Source: Stictocephala bisonia (lineage: Eukaryota; Arthropoda; Insecta; Hemiptera; Membracidae). Taken from it: a stretch of DNA of 64,000 nucleotides. The position numbers and the translations under genes were made by a program. Positions 40,575-51,487 of the stretch are shown here, piece after piece. Under the pieces are notes generated by a model that searched no databases, was not told the DNA's origin, and was given only the letters and a program-made list of their open reading frames with translations. Position 1 is the first letter of the stretch; each line of letters begins with the position of its first letter. Where the stretch lies: assembly GCA_035578905.1 (NCBI GenBank), contig JAQJVL010000680.1:124001-188000 (forward strand). The letters run 5' to 3'.

Positions 40575-40599
40575 TAGTCTAAAAAACTGTCCTCTAAAT

Positions 40600-41690
40600 T
40601 ATTCATTATTATTTACGATTAAAAAACGTGTACTGTTTAAATTTCTGCTAAGTATCTGATTGTATTTAAATGTTCTTTTTTCTGTTATATTATTGACACT
40701 GCCACCAGGTTTCGAAGCTTTGCTGTTATTGTAAAAAGTATATTATGACAATAAAGAAATTTGTATGGCCATAAACACAATCTGTGGTCCTCAGTTGAAG
40801 CATTTTTTAAGTCTAAAAATTGTTATGTCAACCATAATAAAACTGTGGATAGGATAATAGACACACGATAAGGAGGAATATTTTATCACTATGAATGAAA
40901 AACATTGATTACTTTGTTATATTTTACCATCTATTCTAATTATTGTATAAACTACCCTGATTGTAATTTTCTTGAAAAGAAAATATGTATAAGTTGATCA
41001 ACTAGTTTATTGAGTTAAAATTGGAAGATAGTTATATAACCTGGCACCAGAATAAGTAGGCTTTCTCAAAGAACTGGAGACTGTGTTATCAGTAGCTACA
41101 TCAGAACTGTAAAATGGTAGGTACAGTGTAACAGTCTCACTGAGATAGACAGTATAGTATGGGTGTGAGTGCTGCATTTTTTAATGTTGCAACTTGAATC
41201 TTCCCTCCCTTCCCATGAATCCTTTGTTTATAAATATTTATATTAAATGCCATGATTTAAAAGTTTTATTTGTTAAACTTGTATAGTGCAGTGCTATTCA
41301 GGAACTTGATAACAGCATTGCTTATTTCATCTTTAACCCCAAAAGATTGAAGAGTATTATTGTATATACATTGTATATGGTCATTTCTTAGAGGACATCT
41401 CTGGAAAACAGAAACAACTAAATAAACTCAGCTATTACTGATATGTTCCTTTATCAGATATCTCCCTGCAAACTACAATGAAATAAAATGAAAAATGACT
41501 ATTAATCAGGCGAAGTTGAGACCAAGAAATCCTTTCTTTCACTTAACCTGAAGCTTTCAACTTGGAAGAATGGAAATTACACCTTAGTGGATCACAAAAT
41601 CAAGAAACCCAACTAATCTAAATATAAGATAAACCCTGTTTCTCCTTCCCCCACCCAAACAGCAGAATAAAAGCATATACATTATTACGT
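40600..41690. other. Spacer between two LINEs
   Basis: AT-rich with no recognisable frame. The 5' untranslated regions of the two diverging LINEs probably lie here, but I cannot set their limits. Confidence 0.4.
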
Positions 41691-42254
41691 CATTTTATCA
41701 TATAATAGAAGCAGAAGTGACTTTTCAGTGTTTAAGTGCTCTACAGTTGGCAACACCTCATCCATCTACCTGATGAAGTGTTTCCAGTTGTGAAGTGACT
41801 GAAGAAGAAACCAGTGGCCGCGAAATATTTCACTAACCAATTCTTTCTCGGTAATGTGATTGTGTTCCTATCTACTAAGGTAAGTTGCTTCCTTTCATAA
41901 CTAATGAAATTCTAGGCCTTAACCTGTTACTAATAATAAATAAAACTAAATTTGAACTTTTGCATAAATTAGTTAAAAATTACTCTAAAAGGCACAAATC
42001 AAATCTTGACAAGGAGAAAGGACCAAGTTTTAAATTTAATAAAACAAAACAGCCCTAAAACATCTAGTGGTGTACAAAACAGTCATACAGCAAGCAAGAG
42101 TGTACAAAATGTAAAAAATAAAACTGAGAGCAACTTGACAACATATAAATCCATATATATGGCCACTCAAAGGGTTAGCCTTAATGAAGTTGTCTAAGTC
42201 AATACCCAGACAGACATACATTTTAAGAACACGTGTACAACTTATGAGCTGTTA

Positions 42255-42716
42255 GGTAATCACTGGTTGTCAACTAACAGCTTGGTTTCTGTCAGATGAT
42301 ACTCTAAACCAATATTTTAATTTATTAAACAATGAGTTACTGTCTGACAAAACAATGTTTATTTTAAATTCCTTAATAATTCATGCTGTCAAAAGCATTA
42401 ATGATTTTAGACACTTTCTGGATCCTCTTGATATTCATAAGACTTTATGATTTTACCTCTAAATGATTGTAAAACAATAACACATGCCGGTGGCTCTCAT
42501 TGGAGCACCCTCATTTATGATAAGCTCGGAAACAAGTTTTTTCACTATGACTCTATGAAGAATTATAATAAAGGAGACTCCAAAATTATTGCACAAAAGA
42601 TTTTATCTCATTATAAAGGTGTGAGGGAGGAACCTGTTAAAGAAATGAAGGGGCCAACACAAATGAACCATTATGACTGTGTGGGATATATATGCTTGGA
42701 GTTATTGAGGTTGTAG
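42255..42716 (+). pseudogene. Ulp1/SENP8-like cysteine protease (C48) domain in a LINE
   Basis: The open part (42447-42716, 89 codons) carries the C48 signature: His in GGSHWSTLIYD (codon 42498-42500), Asp in KFFHYDSM (42549-42551), the oxyanion Gln in PTQMN and Cys in HYDC (42678-42680). Upstream in another frame, DTLNQYFNLL and DFRHFLDPLDIHKT match the N-terminal half of the SENP8/DEN1 fold, so one frameshift near 42446 splits the domain. SENP8 cleaves NEDD8 from its conjugates; the substrate here is unknown. The catalytic Cys is followed by V-G-Y rather than the usual G-M/V-Y. It sits directly before an esterase domain and LINE endonuclease, so it is part of the retroelement and probably not a host gene. 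Confidence 0.75.
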
Positions 42717-42765
42717 TGTTTGGTTTTCTGGAGGGTCATATTCTAAGTTTCAATAAGTTTGAAAA

Positions 42766-43740
42766 TTGGAGCTTATCGAAATTCTATATAATAAAAAAAC
42801 GCTCTCTATTGGCCTTCATTTATGTAACCTCTCTTCTATGAAGAGATACCTACTGATTTCAATAATGGAAAAACTTGAAACAAAAAAATGTGAAAAATCT
42901 GTTCTGTGTAGTAGGAGAAATATCTTGTCTGACCAGTTAAACACAGTGAATTTCAGCAACCCCGTGAAGTGGATTGCTGTAAAAAATGGTGTTTCCCCAA
43001 ATGTACAACCAATGAACAGCTTAATATTTAGTAACAGATTTGCTCCATTAAAAGAAATTTCTTCGGACTTGAATGTTCAGGATGTCTCTGAAATAACTAA
43101 TACATCAGGTTCTGATCAACTTGGCAAATCGCTCAGAAATAAGAAGAGGAAGAAGCAGGTACTGGTTGTAGTAGATAGCCATGGACGTCGCTGTGGGTCT
43201 TTCCTCGAGGAAGACTTAGGAAATGAATATAATGTGTCTGCCATTGTTAAACCAAGTGCCTCTTTTAATAATGTAACAAAGAATATAGATGAAATGTCAC
43301 AGTCAGTGGGGAAGGGGAGCTATGTGGTTGTGCTTTCTGGTACATGACTATGAGAATGATGATGATATACCTGAGATAAGTAGAGTCAGCTTGTAACATT
43401 TCAGATTGTAGAGTCAGCTTGTAAAATTTCAGATTGTAAAAATGTAATAGTATTAAGTATACCTTATAGATTTGACAAACCTAAATTGAATTTAAAAATC
43501 AAACAAGTTAATTCTGTCTTAAATGAGCGACTTTCTGTACTGGCTATGCAACAAAAAAATGTAGTCTTAGACAAAAATGACTGCAAATTTTCAAGAAATG
43601 ACCATACTAAGCATGGCCTTCATCATAATAAGGTTGGTAAAATTAAATTATGTAAATTAATTGCTGGAGCAATTCTGAGTCATATCAAAAAAACGTTTGT
43701 AAGGTTAAATCTTATAACTCATTCCAGGGATGTACAGACT
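42766..43740 (+). pseudogene. SGNH-esterase domain of LINE ORF1
   Basis: The first open piece (42766-43347) has a low-complexity linker with SLIFSNRFAPLKE, then a lysine-rich stretch and the SGNH block I VLVVVDSHGRR with the presumed nucleophile Ser138, followed by YNVSAIVKPSASFNNVTKNI and the GT of the GGTND-like block. A one-base shift at 43347 and a 28-bp tandem duplication (about 43380-43435) interrupt it. It resumes at 43486-43749 with VNSVLNERL and the terminal SRNDHTKHGLHHNKVGK, which carries the presumed catalytic His. Esterase-type SGNH domains are known in ORF1 proteins of CR1/L2-like LINEs. Confidence 0.75.
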
Positions 43741-44099
43741 CTAAATTAGATAGTACTAATAATCATACCAATTTTAGTGCTATATATAATGGTGTAAGCC
43801 AGTCAAGCCAGGTGTAGTGGATAGCCCTTTTCTTGGGTGGCTGACACCTAATAAATATAGTTGCCAAGATTTGTTACAATACTCAAGTATTGATAGATTA
43901 AAGTGTACTGTTAATGAAAATAGCTTTATATCTGATAGTGAAAACAATCATAGTGTCATGTATAATGTTTCAAGTTGTTCACCTGTGCCTTTGCTTAACA
44001 ATGAGCAAACACCAACTAATAATTTTAAAAATAACCAAAGTCCTTTTTTAGCTTAAAACATGGTGTATATATTGAATTTACAAAAACATTTAATAGATT

Positions 44100-44884
44100 A
44101 CGGAAATAAGAATTTTTAACTGATTTTAAGATGTTCTCAGAACGTATACAACTGGAAAACTCAAACAAATTATTCAAAACAGTAATATTTCTTCATTTGA
44201 ATATACAAGCCATCGCAATCTCTCTGGATGAGTTGCAGTCGTTCATTTCAGGATTTAATAGTTTAGAATTTATTTGCATTAATGAGCATTAGCTAAAGCA
44301 TGACAATTTAAATCTCCTCAATACAGTATCTGATTTTCTTCCATTTTCATATGTAAGAGAGAGTAGTATCCATGGTGGGTCTTGTATTTTAGTTAAGTCA
44401 TCTCTCTCCACCAAATTAAGAAGTGATGTATTTAATGAAAACCAACTTTGAAGGGACTTATATTGAAATAACTGATTATAACTTAATTGTAAGATGTATA
44501 TATAGAACATATAAGCTTGGATATTCTCCTTTGTATTTTGTTAACAAACTAGAGAAACTCTTAGGGACTCTGCAGAAAGAAAATACTAAGCAAGCTGTTA
44601 TATCATTTGACATGAATACTGATTTACTTAATGGTAAGCCTATTGTTAACGAATTTTGTAATAAAATACAACATTTTGGATTCACTCATCACTTAAGCAC
44701 CCCAACTAGAATATCATATAATTCATTCACATGTATAGATAATTTTATTACTAATTACAGTGCAAATGTTATTGATAATTTTAGTTATGATCCAGCATTA
44801 TCTGATCACAGAGCTTTATTTTTACTCACAAGGGCTGAGAGGAACAAGACTTTGCATTTAAAATGTAAGAGAATATATGACAAC
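44100..44884 (+). pseudogene. LINE endonuclease domain
   Basis: Two frames: HLNIQAIAISLDELQS and FICINEH plus a stop in place of Trp, then HGGSCILVKS (about 44190-44440). After a frameshift at about 44440, ISFDMNTDLLNG (the GDFN position), FTHHLSTPTRIS and ALSDHRALF follow to 44884. This is an APE-like endonuclease in decayed form. The part from 44322 to 44650 is duplicated at 45420-45748. The ORF2 linker continues (KFESKLSSETW) until minisatellite DNA begins at 45003. Confidence 0.75.
44322..44650 (+). repeat. Source of a 329-bp duplication
   Basis: This piece of the LINE endonuclease is repeated at 45420-45748 (offset 1098). I saw no difference when reading both copies through. Here it lies in its natural coding context. 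Confidence 0.9.
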
Positions 44885-45002
44885 TAAAATATCTCAAAAT
44901 TTGAATCTAAGTTGAGTTCTGAAACATGGTTATTTGAACCATCAGAATCTATTAATGTAAATTTTAACTGCTTTCAAAGAACTTTAATAATGTATTTTGT
45001 AT

Positions 45003-45419
45003 ACATGTACAGAGGTATACCTACCCACCCACCCATACACGTACAGTGGTATTGACCCACCCATACACATACAAAGGTATTAATCCACCCGCCCACCCAT
45101 ACACGTACAGTGGTATTGACCCACCCATACACGTACAGTGGTATTGACCCACCTGCCTACCCATACACATACAGTGGTATTGACCCACCCGCCCACCCAT
45201 ACACGTATAGTGGTAGTTACCATTTCGTTGCAAACTACTTGTGCACGCACACACACATATGTTCGTAAAGATTTCATCATATAACCATTGAACTCCTGAC
45301 AACAGCTGTTGTACTGACCCACCCACTCACCCATAAACGTACAGTGGTACTAACTTACCCGCCCACCCATACACGTACAGTGGTATTAACTTACCCACCC
45401 ACCCATACAAGTACAGTGG
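45003..45419. repeat. Minisatellite array, left part
   Basis: Variable copies of CCCACCCATACACGTACAGTGGTATTGA. The array is interrupted at about 45215-45310 by unrelated sequence with a short (CA)n-like run. Spacer lengths alternate because the CCCACCCGC segment is sometimes missing. It begins exactly where the LINE ORF2 linker stops. Confidence 0.9.
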
Positions 45420-45748
45420 TACAGTATCTGATTTTCTTCCATTTTCATATGTAAGAGAGAGTAGTATCCATGGTGGGTCTTGTATTTTAGTTAAGTCATC
45501 TCTCTCCACCAAATTAAGAAGTGATGTATTTAATGAAAACCAACTTTGAAGGGACTTATATTGAAATAACTGATTATAACTTAATTGTAAGATGTATATA
45601 TAGAACATATAAGCTTGGATATTCTCCTTTGTATTTTGTTAACAAACTAGAGAAACTCTTAGGGACTCTGCAGAAAGAAAATACTAAGCAAGCTGTTATA
45701 TCATTTGACATGAATACTGATTTACTTAATGGTAAGCCTATTGTTAAC
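45420..45748 (+). repeat. Captured copy of LINE endonuclease inside the minisatellite
   Basis: A copy of 44322-44650 with minisatellite on both sides. The left junction is ACAGTGGT|ACAGTATCTG. The right junction is TTGTTAAC|TTACCCGCCC, where LINE and minisatellite share TTAAC. The frame at 45521-46042 is a chimera of LINE and repeat and is not a gene. Confidence 0.9.
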
Positions 45749-46228
45749 TTACCCGCCCACCCATACACGAGCAGTGGTATTAGCCTACCCGCCCACCCAT
45801 ACACTTACAGTGGTATTAACTTACCCGCCCACCCATACATGTACAGTGGTATTAACTTACCCGACCAACCATACACAAACAGTGGTATTAACTTACCCAC
45901 CCAACCATACACAAACAGTGGTATTAACTTACCCGCCCAACCATACACAAACAGTGGTATTAACCCACCCGCTCACCCATACACGAACAGTGGTATTAAC
46001 CCACCCGCCCACCCATACAGTGGTATTATGAATGAACTCTAATACCCTTTTGACAATCTAGCGACCTACTGATTGACTTTAAATTCACTATGTTCTTGAA
46101 GGTTAATTATATATCAATGGCAATACCCGCCCACCCATACACGTACAGTGGTATTGACCCACCTGCCCACCCATATACGTACAGTGGTATTGGCCCACCC
46201 ACCCACCTATACACGTACAGTGGTATTG
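45749..46228. repeat. Minisatellite array, right part
   Basis: Eight or more units with the TATTAACTTACCCGCCCACC phrase up to about 46026, a break of about 95 bp of unique AT-rich DNA, then three more units with the TATTGACCCACC phrase at 46120-46228. Units left of the break end TAACTTACC and those right of it end TGACCCACC, so the subarrays amplified separately. Confidence 0.85.
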
Positions 46229-46385
46229 TAATAAAATTGTACTGTATTATCAGCCTATATTAGGTACACAAGTTGTGGAAACTTAATGCATTTCATAAAA
46301 TGCAATCAACCAAAAAAGTTGAGAAACCCTATAGGCTACTAAGAGAGACAAACAATCAAATACCAGTAGCCTATACTGTCAAATT

Positions 46386-46523
46386 ATGCCCACTCACCCA
46401 GCACACAATAGGCTTGATGCCCACCCAAACACCCAGCACATAATAAGCTTGATGCCCACCCACCCACCCACCCAGCATACAACATGCTTGATACCCACCC
46501 AGCACACAATACGCTTGATACAG
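46386..46523. repeat. Second minisatellite type, CACCCAGCACACAATA unit
   Basis: Four copies of a unit of about 35 bp, CACCCAGCACACAATACGCTT plus GATGCCCAC, one with extra CCCA repeats. It differs in core from the CATACACGTACAGTGG minisatellite but shares the CCCACCCA stretch. Two more copies lie at 46828-46893. Confidence 0.85.
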
Positions 46524-46563
46524 TGATTACAGTGATCAGTGAACACACAATTACAGTGATCAG

Positions 46564-46830
46564 GTGAAACACAAAACCGAGTCCGGGCTCAGGCAGTCTC
46601 GTGCACTTATCCATGGACCGGATTGCAGGTACAGCAGAGATCTGCTGAGCTGTAACCGGGCCAAGGTGAGGGCGATTACGGGAGTGCTTACCGGACATAA
46701 TCTTCTTCACAGACATATGAAGATAATGGGCCTAACAGAGGACTCCACATGTAGGCTCTGTGAGGAGGTTGAGGAGAGCTCCATACACATCTTCTGTCAT
46801 TGTGGAGCTCTCTCATCTTGTGGAGCCCAC
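46564..46830 (+). pseudogene. LINE C-terminal fragment trapped in a minisatellite
   Basis: An uninterrupted frame reads RAKVRAITGVLTGHNLLHRH, MGLTEDSTCRLCEEVEESSI and HIFCHCGAL. This is the terminal block of R1/I/jockey-type LINE proteins after their RNase H-like region, with a C-x2-C...H-x3-C zinc-binding pattern. Copies of the CACCCAGCACACAATA minisatellite lie on both sides (to 46523 and from 46828). The frame is undamaged, unlike its neighbours. Confidence 0.75.
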
Positions 46831-46893
46831 CCATCCACCCAGCACACAATACACTTGATGCCCACTCATCCACCCAGCACACAAAACGCTTGA
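46828..46893. repeat. Second minisatellite type, continued
   Basis: Two more units of CCCACCCAGCACACAATACG with CTTGAT, directly after the trapped LINE fragment. They resume the array that stopped at 46523. Confidence 0.85.
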
Positions 46894-47057
46894 TATACAA
46901 AATCCACTTACTGTCAGAAATTATATGCACTCTAGTTTGAAGGTTGTTTTCTAAGAAACCAAGATAACTATGAAAAACTCCATTTACACCATTGTTTTCC
47001 TCGTTAACCCTTACGTTATGACATATGAATTTTTAAATTGTACATCAATAATGACAT

Positions 47058-47292
47058 AATACCACCTACTCATACAAGTACAGATATATTGAGTACAATA
47101 CAGTCCCACCCGTACACGTACAGTGCTAGTGTCCCACCCGCCCACTCGTACATGTACAGTGCTAATGACCCACACTTACAGGACAATGCTAATGACCCAC
47201 CCACCCACCCATACACGTACAGTGCTAATGACCCACACTTACACAACAATGCTAATGACCCACCCACCCACCCATACACGAACACTGCTAAT
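47058..47292. repeat. Minisatellite array, GTGCTAATGACC variant
   Basis: Units alternate between a long form with CACCCATACACGTACAGTGCTAATGACC and a short form with CACACTTACA-CAATGCTAATGACC, forming a higher-order repeat of about 65 bp present two and a half times. Confidence 0.85.
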
Positions 47293-48033
47293 GAACACCA
47301 CCAGAGTGGAACAATTAATACTTGTAATTAACCCTTTTGCTATCGGGCTTTTTTGGTAAGTCAGTGAGTACTCACCATTCGTGGTGTACTGTCATGGTAA
47401 GAGAATGTTGTGTACTCATTATGTAAATATTTTTTATTTAATATATGTATTTGAGTCACTGAAGTGTTTTCACTTTGTTTAAAATTATACATAATTCAAG
47501 TACTTTGATACAAATTACTTAAAAGAGAGCTTATAGTAATTACTTTCTGATTCGTGTTTAATACATAAATATGTTCTTATTTGGATGACTGAAAGTATTA
47601 TAATTGGGCTTTAATAAAATGGTATTTTTTTAAAAATGTTCTGAAAAAACTCACATATGCAATAATCGATCAGTAAAAGAACTATTGGAAATAATATGTA
47701 ACCTAAGACTCAATTACGTCTAATAATCGATTCAATTTACAACAATCACTCATGTTATAAAATATACGTAATTAACTTTGTTTTGGTTTAGTGGGCTATT
47801 AATTATTTTTAATATGCAATATCGAATACAAGAAATGATTAATTGTGTTATCCAAGAGTTTTTTATATATTCTCAATCATTATACTAACATCATATATAA
47901 CACGTATTTTACTTACCTAAATAGTTTTGTTTTGAACTGCTCAGTGGACAAATACCACCGAACGTGTATGTGTGGGCGAGTACTGAAAGTAGTACAACAC
48001 TGAACTGCTCTATTTAATTCAGAAACAATTAAA
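47293..48033. other. AT-rich spacer between minisatellite blocks
   Basis: No coding frame. TTAACCCTTTTGCTATCGG at about 47329 and TTAACCCTTACG at about 47004 look like left ends of TTAA elements; no right ends were found. Confidence 0.4.
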
Positions 48034-48121
48034 TACATACACGTACAGTGGTATTGACCCACCCGCACATCCATACACGTACAGTGGTATTGACCCTCCT
48101 GCCCACCCATACACAGACTGT
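48034..48121. repeat. Minisatellite, two to three units
   Basis: Two and a half units of CATACACGTACAGTGGTATTGA in the same orientation as the array at 45003. Confidence 0.85.
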
Positions 48122-48333
48122 GGAATGGGTTCAAAAATCTTGAAAATCTTTTTTGACATTACTTACAAGACCATTGTATATGTGTAAGTGGTAAATAATA
48201 TAGATAGCTTAGGGCTAAACTTTTTTTATGAAATCTAATCGTTTAATAGTTTTCTACGCTACTTTACATAAGTTAAATAGGCATGTTCTGACTAAATTCA
48301 GTTACTATTTATTTATCGACATTTAAGTAATGT

Positions 48334-48411
48334 ACGTGTAGGGGTGGGTGGATGGGTCACTACCACTGTACGTGTAGGGGTGGGTAGGTGGGTCAATACC
48401 AATGTACTTAT
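48334..48411. repeat. Minisatellite units in opposite orientation
   Basis: Two units read TACGTGTAGGGGTGGGTGG and GGGTCA, the reverse complement of the neighbouring arrays. This is the only inverted block seen. Confidence 0.85.
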
Positions 48412-48569
48412 AATAATAATAAGAGCCCTTTAACATTCAAAGATAAGGAACCTGAAGTAATCTACATATCTATGTAGATAATCTAGTCTTTTGACTTTAT
48501 GATTCTAGACGGATTTTGAACACTTAGAGATGATATAAAACTGATAAGGAATCCCTTTGGTTTGGAGTC

Positions 48570-50254
48570 AGAATAAAAATATTTTTTCAAAAAAATGGTG
48601 TACTAAAGATATAGAAATATCAAGTACAAAAAAGAGGGAACTACATGAAGCTCAAAAAGTAAATACGGGTCCTAGCTTTCATTCTTACTAAAAAATTATA
48701 AAAAAATATTCAAACAGATTGTTGAAAAATCTAAGCAACTGACAAATATAAGTACGGTACATTGAAAATTCTAATAATAAGACCAGAGCTATTTGGTCAG
48801 TTGTAAAAACAGAATTGGGAGCTGAACGAAAATTATTACCACTATTACAACCTTTATTAATAAAGGATAAAATAATTTGTAGTCCAGCAGAAATAGTAAA
48901 TTCTTTTAATGATCATTTTTCTCAGATAGAACCTAATATTAACTGTTCAAGAATATTATCACACACTCTGACAACTAATAAATTGCAATCTAAAATAGAA
49001 GACAGTTTCCAATTTTCATTAGTAACTGTAAAGCACATTCTGAACATAATTGATAAACTAAAAAATACCAAGTCCACTGGATGGGATAATATTCCAGTTA
49101 CCTTAATCAAACGATTAAAGCATTATTTAGCTCGTCCCTTGTGCAATTTATTAAATATGTCTATTCTAAAAGGTGAGTTTCCAGACTTGTTAAAGCTTGC
49201 AATTATTACACCTGTTTATAAGTAGGGATGTAGAACACTCCTAAACAACTATCATCCTGTGTCTATCATCAGCTCTGTGAGTAAAATTTTTGAATCTGCC
49301 ACTAACAACCAGTTTAAGGAATTCTTGTCCAAGTGTAACCTCCTAGTAAACTCCCAGTTTGGTTTTCGTCAGGGTCGCAATACTGAAACTGCGGTGGCAG
49401 CTTATGTGAATGACGTTGTCAGTGCTTTGGATGGGTAACATTTGACTCTGTAAATCATGAAATCCTTTTGGATAAACAAAAGGTGTCAGGGGTAACTGGG
49501 ACCACTTGCAGTGGTTTGCCTTATACTTAAAAAACAGAAAGCAAAAACTAATATAAAAGTGAATCTGTTAAAATATGAATCAAAGTATTGCAGCATAACT
49601 AGAGGTGTGCCTCAGGGTTCGATCTTGTGGCCAAGTTTATTTTTAATATATATCAACGATTTGTTTAAAAATTAAATAATTGCCGACTGACGTTATATGC
49701 AGATGCACATCAGTTATGAATAAAAACTACACCAGTTCTTTATTACACAACCAGATAACAGCCACATTAACAGACTTGAATATTTGGTTCTCCACTAATA
49801 ATCTTTCATTAAATCCTATGAAAACCAAATTAATTAATTTTCAGTTACGTAATCATGTAATGTGTGTATACCTGATATTTCTTTTAACAACACAATATTA
49901 TTTTGGGAAAACTCCATAAAATTTCTAGGAATATGGATTGACAGTAACTTAAACTTAAAATCCCATGTACAATAGCTCAAACATAAACTAAAGTCTGTTT
50001 GTTTTTCTATTCATGTTTTGCAGGACTGTGTAGATTTTCCAACACTGAAAATAATCTATTATGGTTATTTTTTTCCTTTAATGAGATACAGACTAATTGT
50101 CTGGGGACAGTCGTCATATGCCATTGAAGTATTCAGATTGCAAAAAAAATGCCTCAGAATTAAGACCAAAAGTAATTTTTGTAGTTCTTGTAAACAAAAT
50201 TTTTAAAAATTTTGAAATGTTAACCTTACTCTGTTTATCTATGTATGAGGTTAT
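48570..50254 (+). pseudogene. Reverse transcriptase of the protease-bearing LINE
   Basis: The frame resumes after the minisatellites with KRELHEAQKVN, AIWSVVKTELG and the open piece 48815-49225 (FNDHFSQIEPN, NTKSTGWDNIPV, FPDLLKLAIITPVYK). Then come SQFGFRQGRNTETA near 49360 and RGVPQGSIL near 49605. The catalytic motif C near 49690 reads LTLYADAHQL, so the second aspartate of YADD is lost. The C-terminal YYGYFFPLMRYRLIVWG lies near 50050-50105. Frameshifts and stops are common. Sequence is cut at 50268 by the Penelope-like locus and continues at 57539. Confidence 0.8.
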
Positions 50255-51080
50255 TGTTTTCACAATGATTAGTATATTGGAGAGATAGGACATCAGCAAA
50301 CTTACCTTAGAGGACAAGTTCACCAACACCAGAGTAGAACTAACATACACAAAATAAACACATAATCACACAAATGTTCAATGCCACTGGCACTTTCTTC
50401 GGGCGAGTAGAGAGAGAGAGAGACTGACATGGCTTCTACTATTGCTGGGTATGTGGCTGTGATGGGGTTGTACCATCCATAGAGCAATACTCAGGTATAG
50501 ATGCAGTTTTTCAGTTAGTATATATGAAGTTTGCTGATGGGGAAGTGGTCTATCTTATGTTCAGATTAGGTCACAGGATTTTGTTATCCATTGGTGTACT
50601 AATTCCATCCTTCAGAGTTGGGAACTATTGGCATAGGAAGGAAGGGATATGATTACTTTAGTGGTGTAACAATGATCAAAATTGGAAGAACCAGGATTTA
50701 GCGGAGGTTTTTGTTTTATCTGAAAGTCACAGTAGGAGGTTTTTCAAGGAGATCTTTGGTGTGGGGGGAAGCTTTTAAGATGTTGAAGCCATCTTTCAGA
50801 ATTTGGTTGAGTTTCTGTAGGCCATGGTGGTAATTAGTGACAAGGGGTAAGCATTGGGAACTGCTTCTGGTTTGGAGTTGGTTTTAGGACTGGGCTAAAC
50901 GGATTTGGTTTTTAATAAGGTTGGTACGGTAATCTCTCTTTAAGAATGCACTGACAAGTTGGTTGTTGTATTTATTTAGGTTTCTGGGAAAGGAAATGAT
51001 ACGTTTGGCACGGGTGGCTAGGTTATAGGGTGGGGAGCATTTAGTGTTGTTGGGGTGACAGCTGGTATAGTGAAGGTAAT

Positions 51081-51359
51081 TGGTCGGTAGCGTACTTGGT
51101 TCAATCCCAGCTTCATGTGCTAAAGGTTGTCAGTTCGATCCCAATCAGAGTCATAATACATTTTGAGAAGGATCAGCTGATAACCACCGGCTGTTCATTT
51201 GTCATTGGGCTATTAATTAATGACACTTTCTAAGGAATAGTCGGCCTTAGTTTGTAACAATGACTACATTCGCTCATCTACACTCATCACACTCATTCAA
51301 AATCCATATTCGCCCATATCTTGACGATCGGCGTCTTATGAATAAATAAATAAATAAAT
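51081..51359 (+). mobile_element. tRNA-derived SINE
   Basis: The head has an A-box-like TAGCGTACTTGG and B-box-like CAGTTCGATCCCAATC about 40 bp later, the internal Pol III promoter of tRNA-derived SINEs. The body includes AGGAATAGTCGGCC and CGGCGTCTTATG and ends in AATAAATAAATAAATAAATT. A reverse-complement relative lies at 63572-63823. AATTG on both sides may be part of its target duplication. It interrupts the Penelope-like coding region. Confidence 0.8.
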
Positions 51360-51487
51360 TGTTGTTTATTGGTATATTTGATGTGAATATCAGTTTGAAG
51401 GACACCGTCCTCTAATCCAATTTCAACATCAAGGAAGACTATGCGTTCAGAAAAGGATTGCCAGATGAAATTCAGGAATGAAAAGTT

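Larger units (their letters stand above)
37640..40600 (-). mobile_element. Fairly complete minus-strand LINE (jockey/CR1-like)
   Basis: One ORF2 in four open pieces, separated by single frameshifts or stops. Endonuclease, 40574-40047: QINVCCIRNKI, SEHWLEENQ, GGVGIY, IAGDFNIEM. Endonuclease end and RT finger, 39683-39009: linker ELIEAKR, ANYFN-like block, KIIPIFKKG. RT palm, 38992-38741: SCQHGFRQGRST. RT catalytic part and C-terminus, 38729-37827: [30 protein letters not shown], ending NCNFDVNF. The non-coding tail runs to about 37640 and includes ATAAAG motifs. Domain order and spacing are intact, so only a few mutations separate it from a full ORF2. An ORF1 is not apparent upstream (right of 40600). 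Confidence 0.85.

Noticed and set aside
44289..44685. Minus-strand frames at 44289-44510 and 44476-44685, and their copies at 45327-45804
   Set aside because: They lie opposite the LINE endonuclease, which has clear family motifs on the other strand.
45003..48411. CRISPR-like look of short repeats with spacers
   Set aside because: Units are diverged, spacers are part of the repeat, and the host is an animal genome.
51090..51150. tRNA gene
   Set aside because: The A- and B-box-like motifs belong to a SINE head; no cloverleaf with a paired acceptor stem is present.
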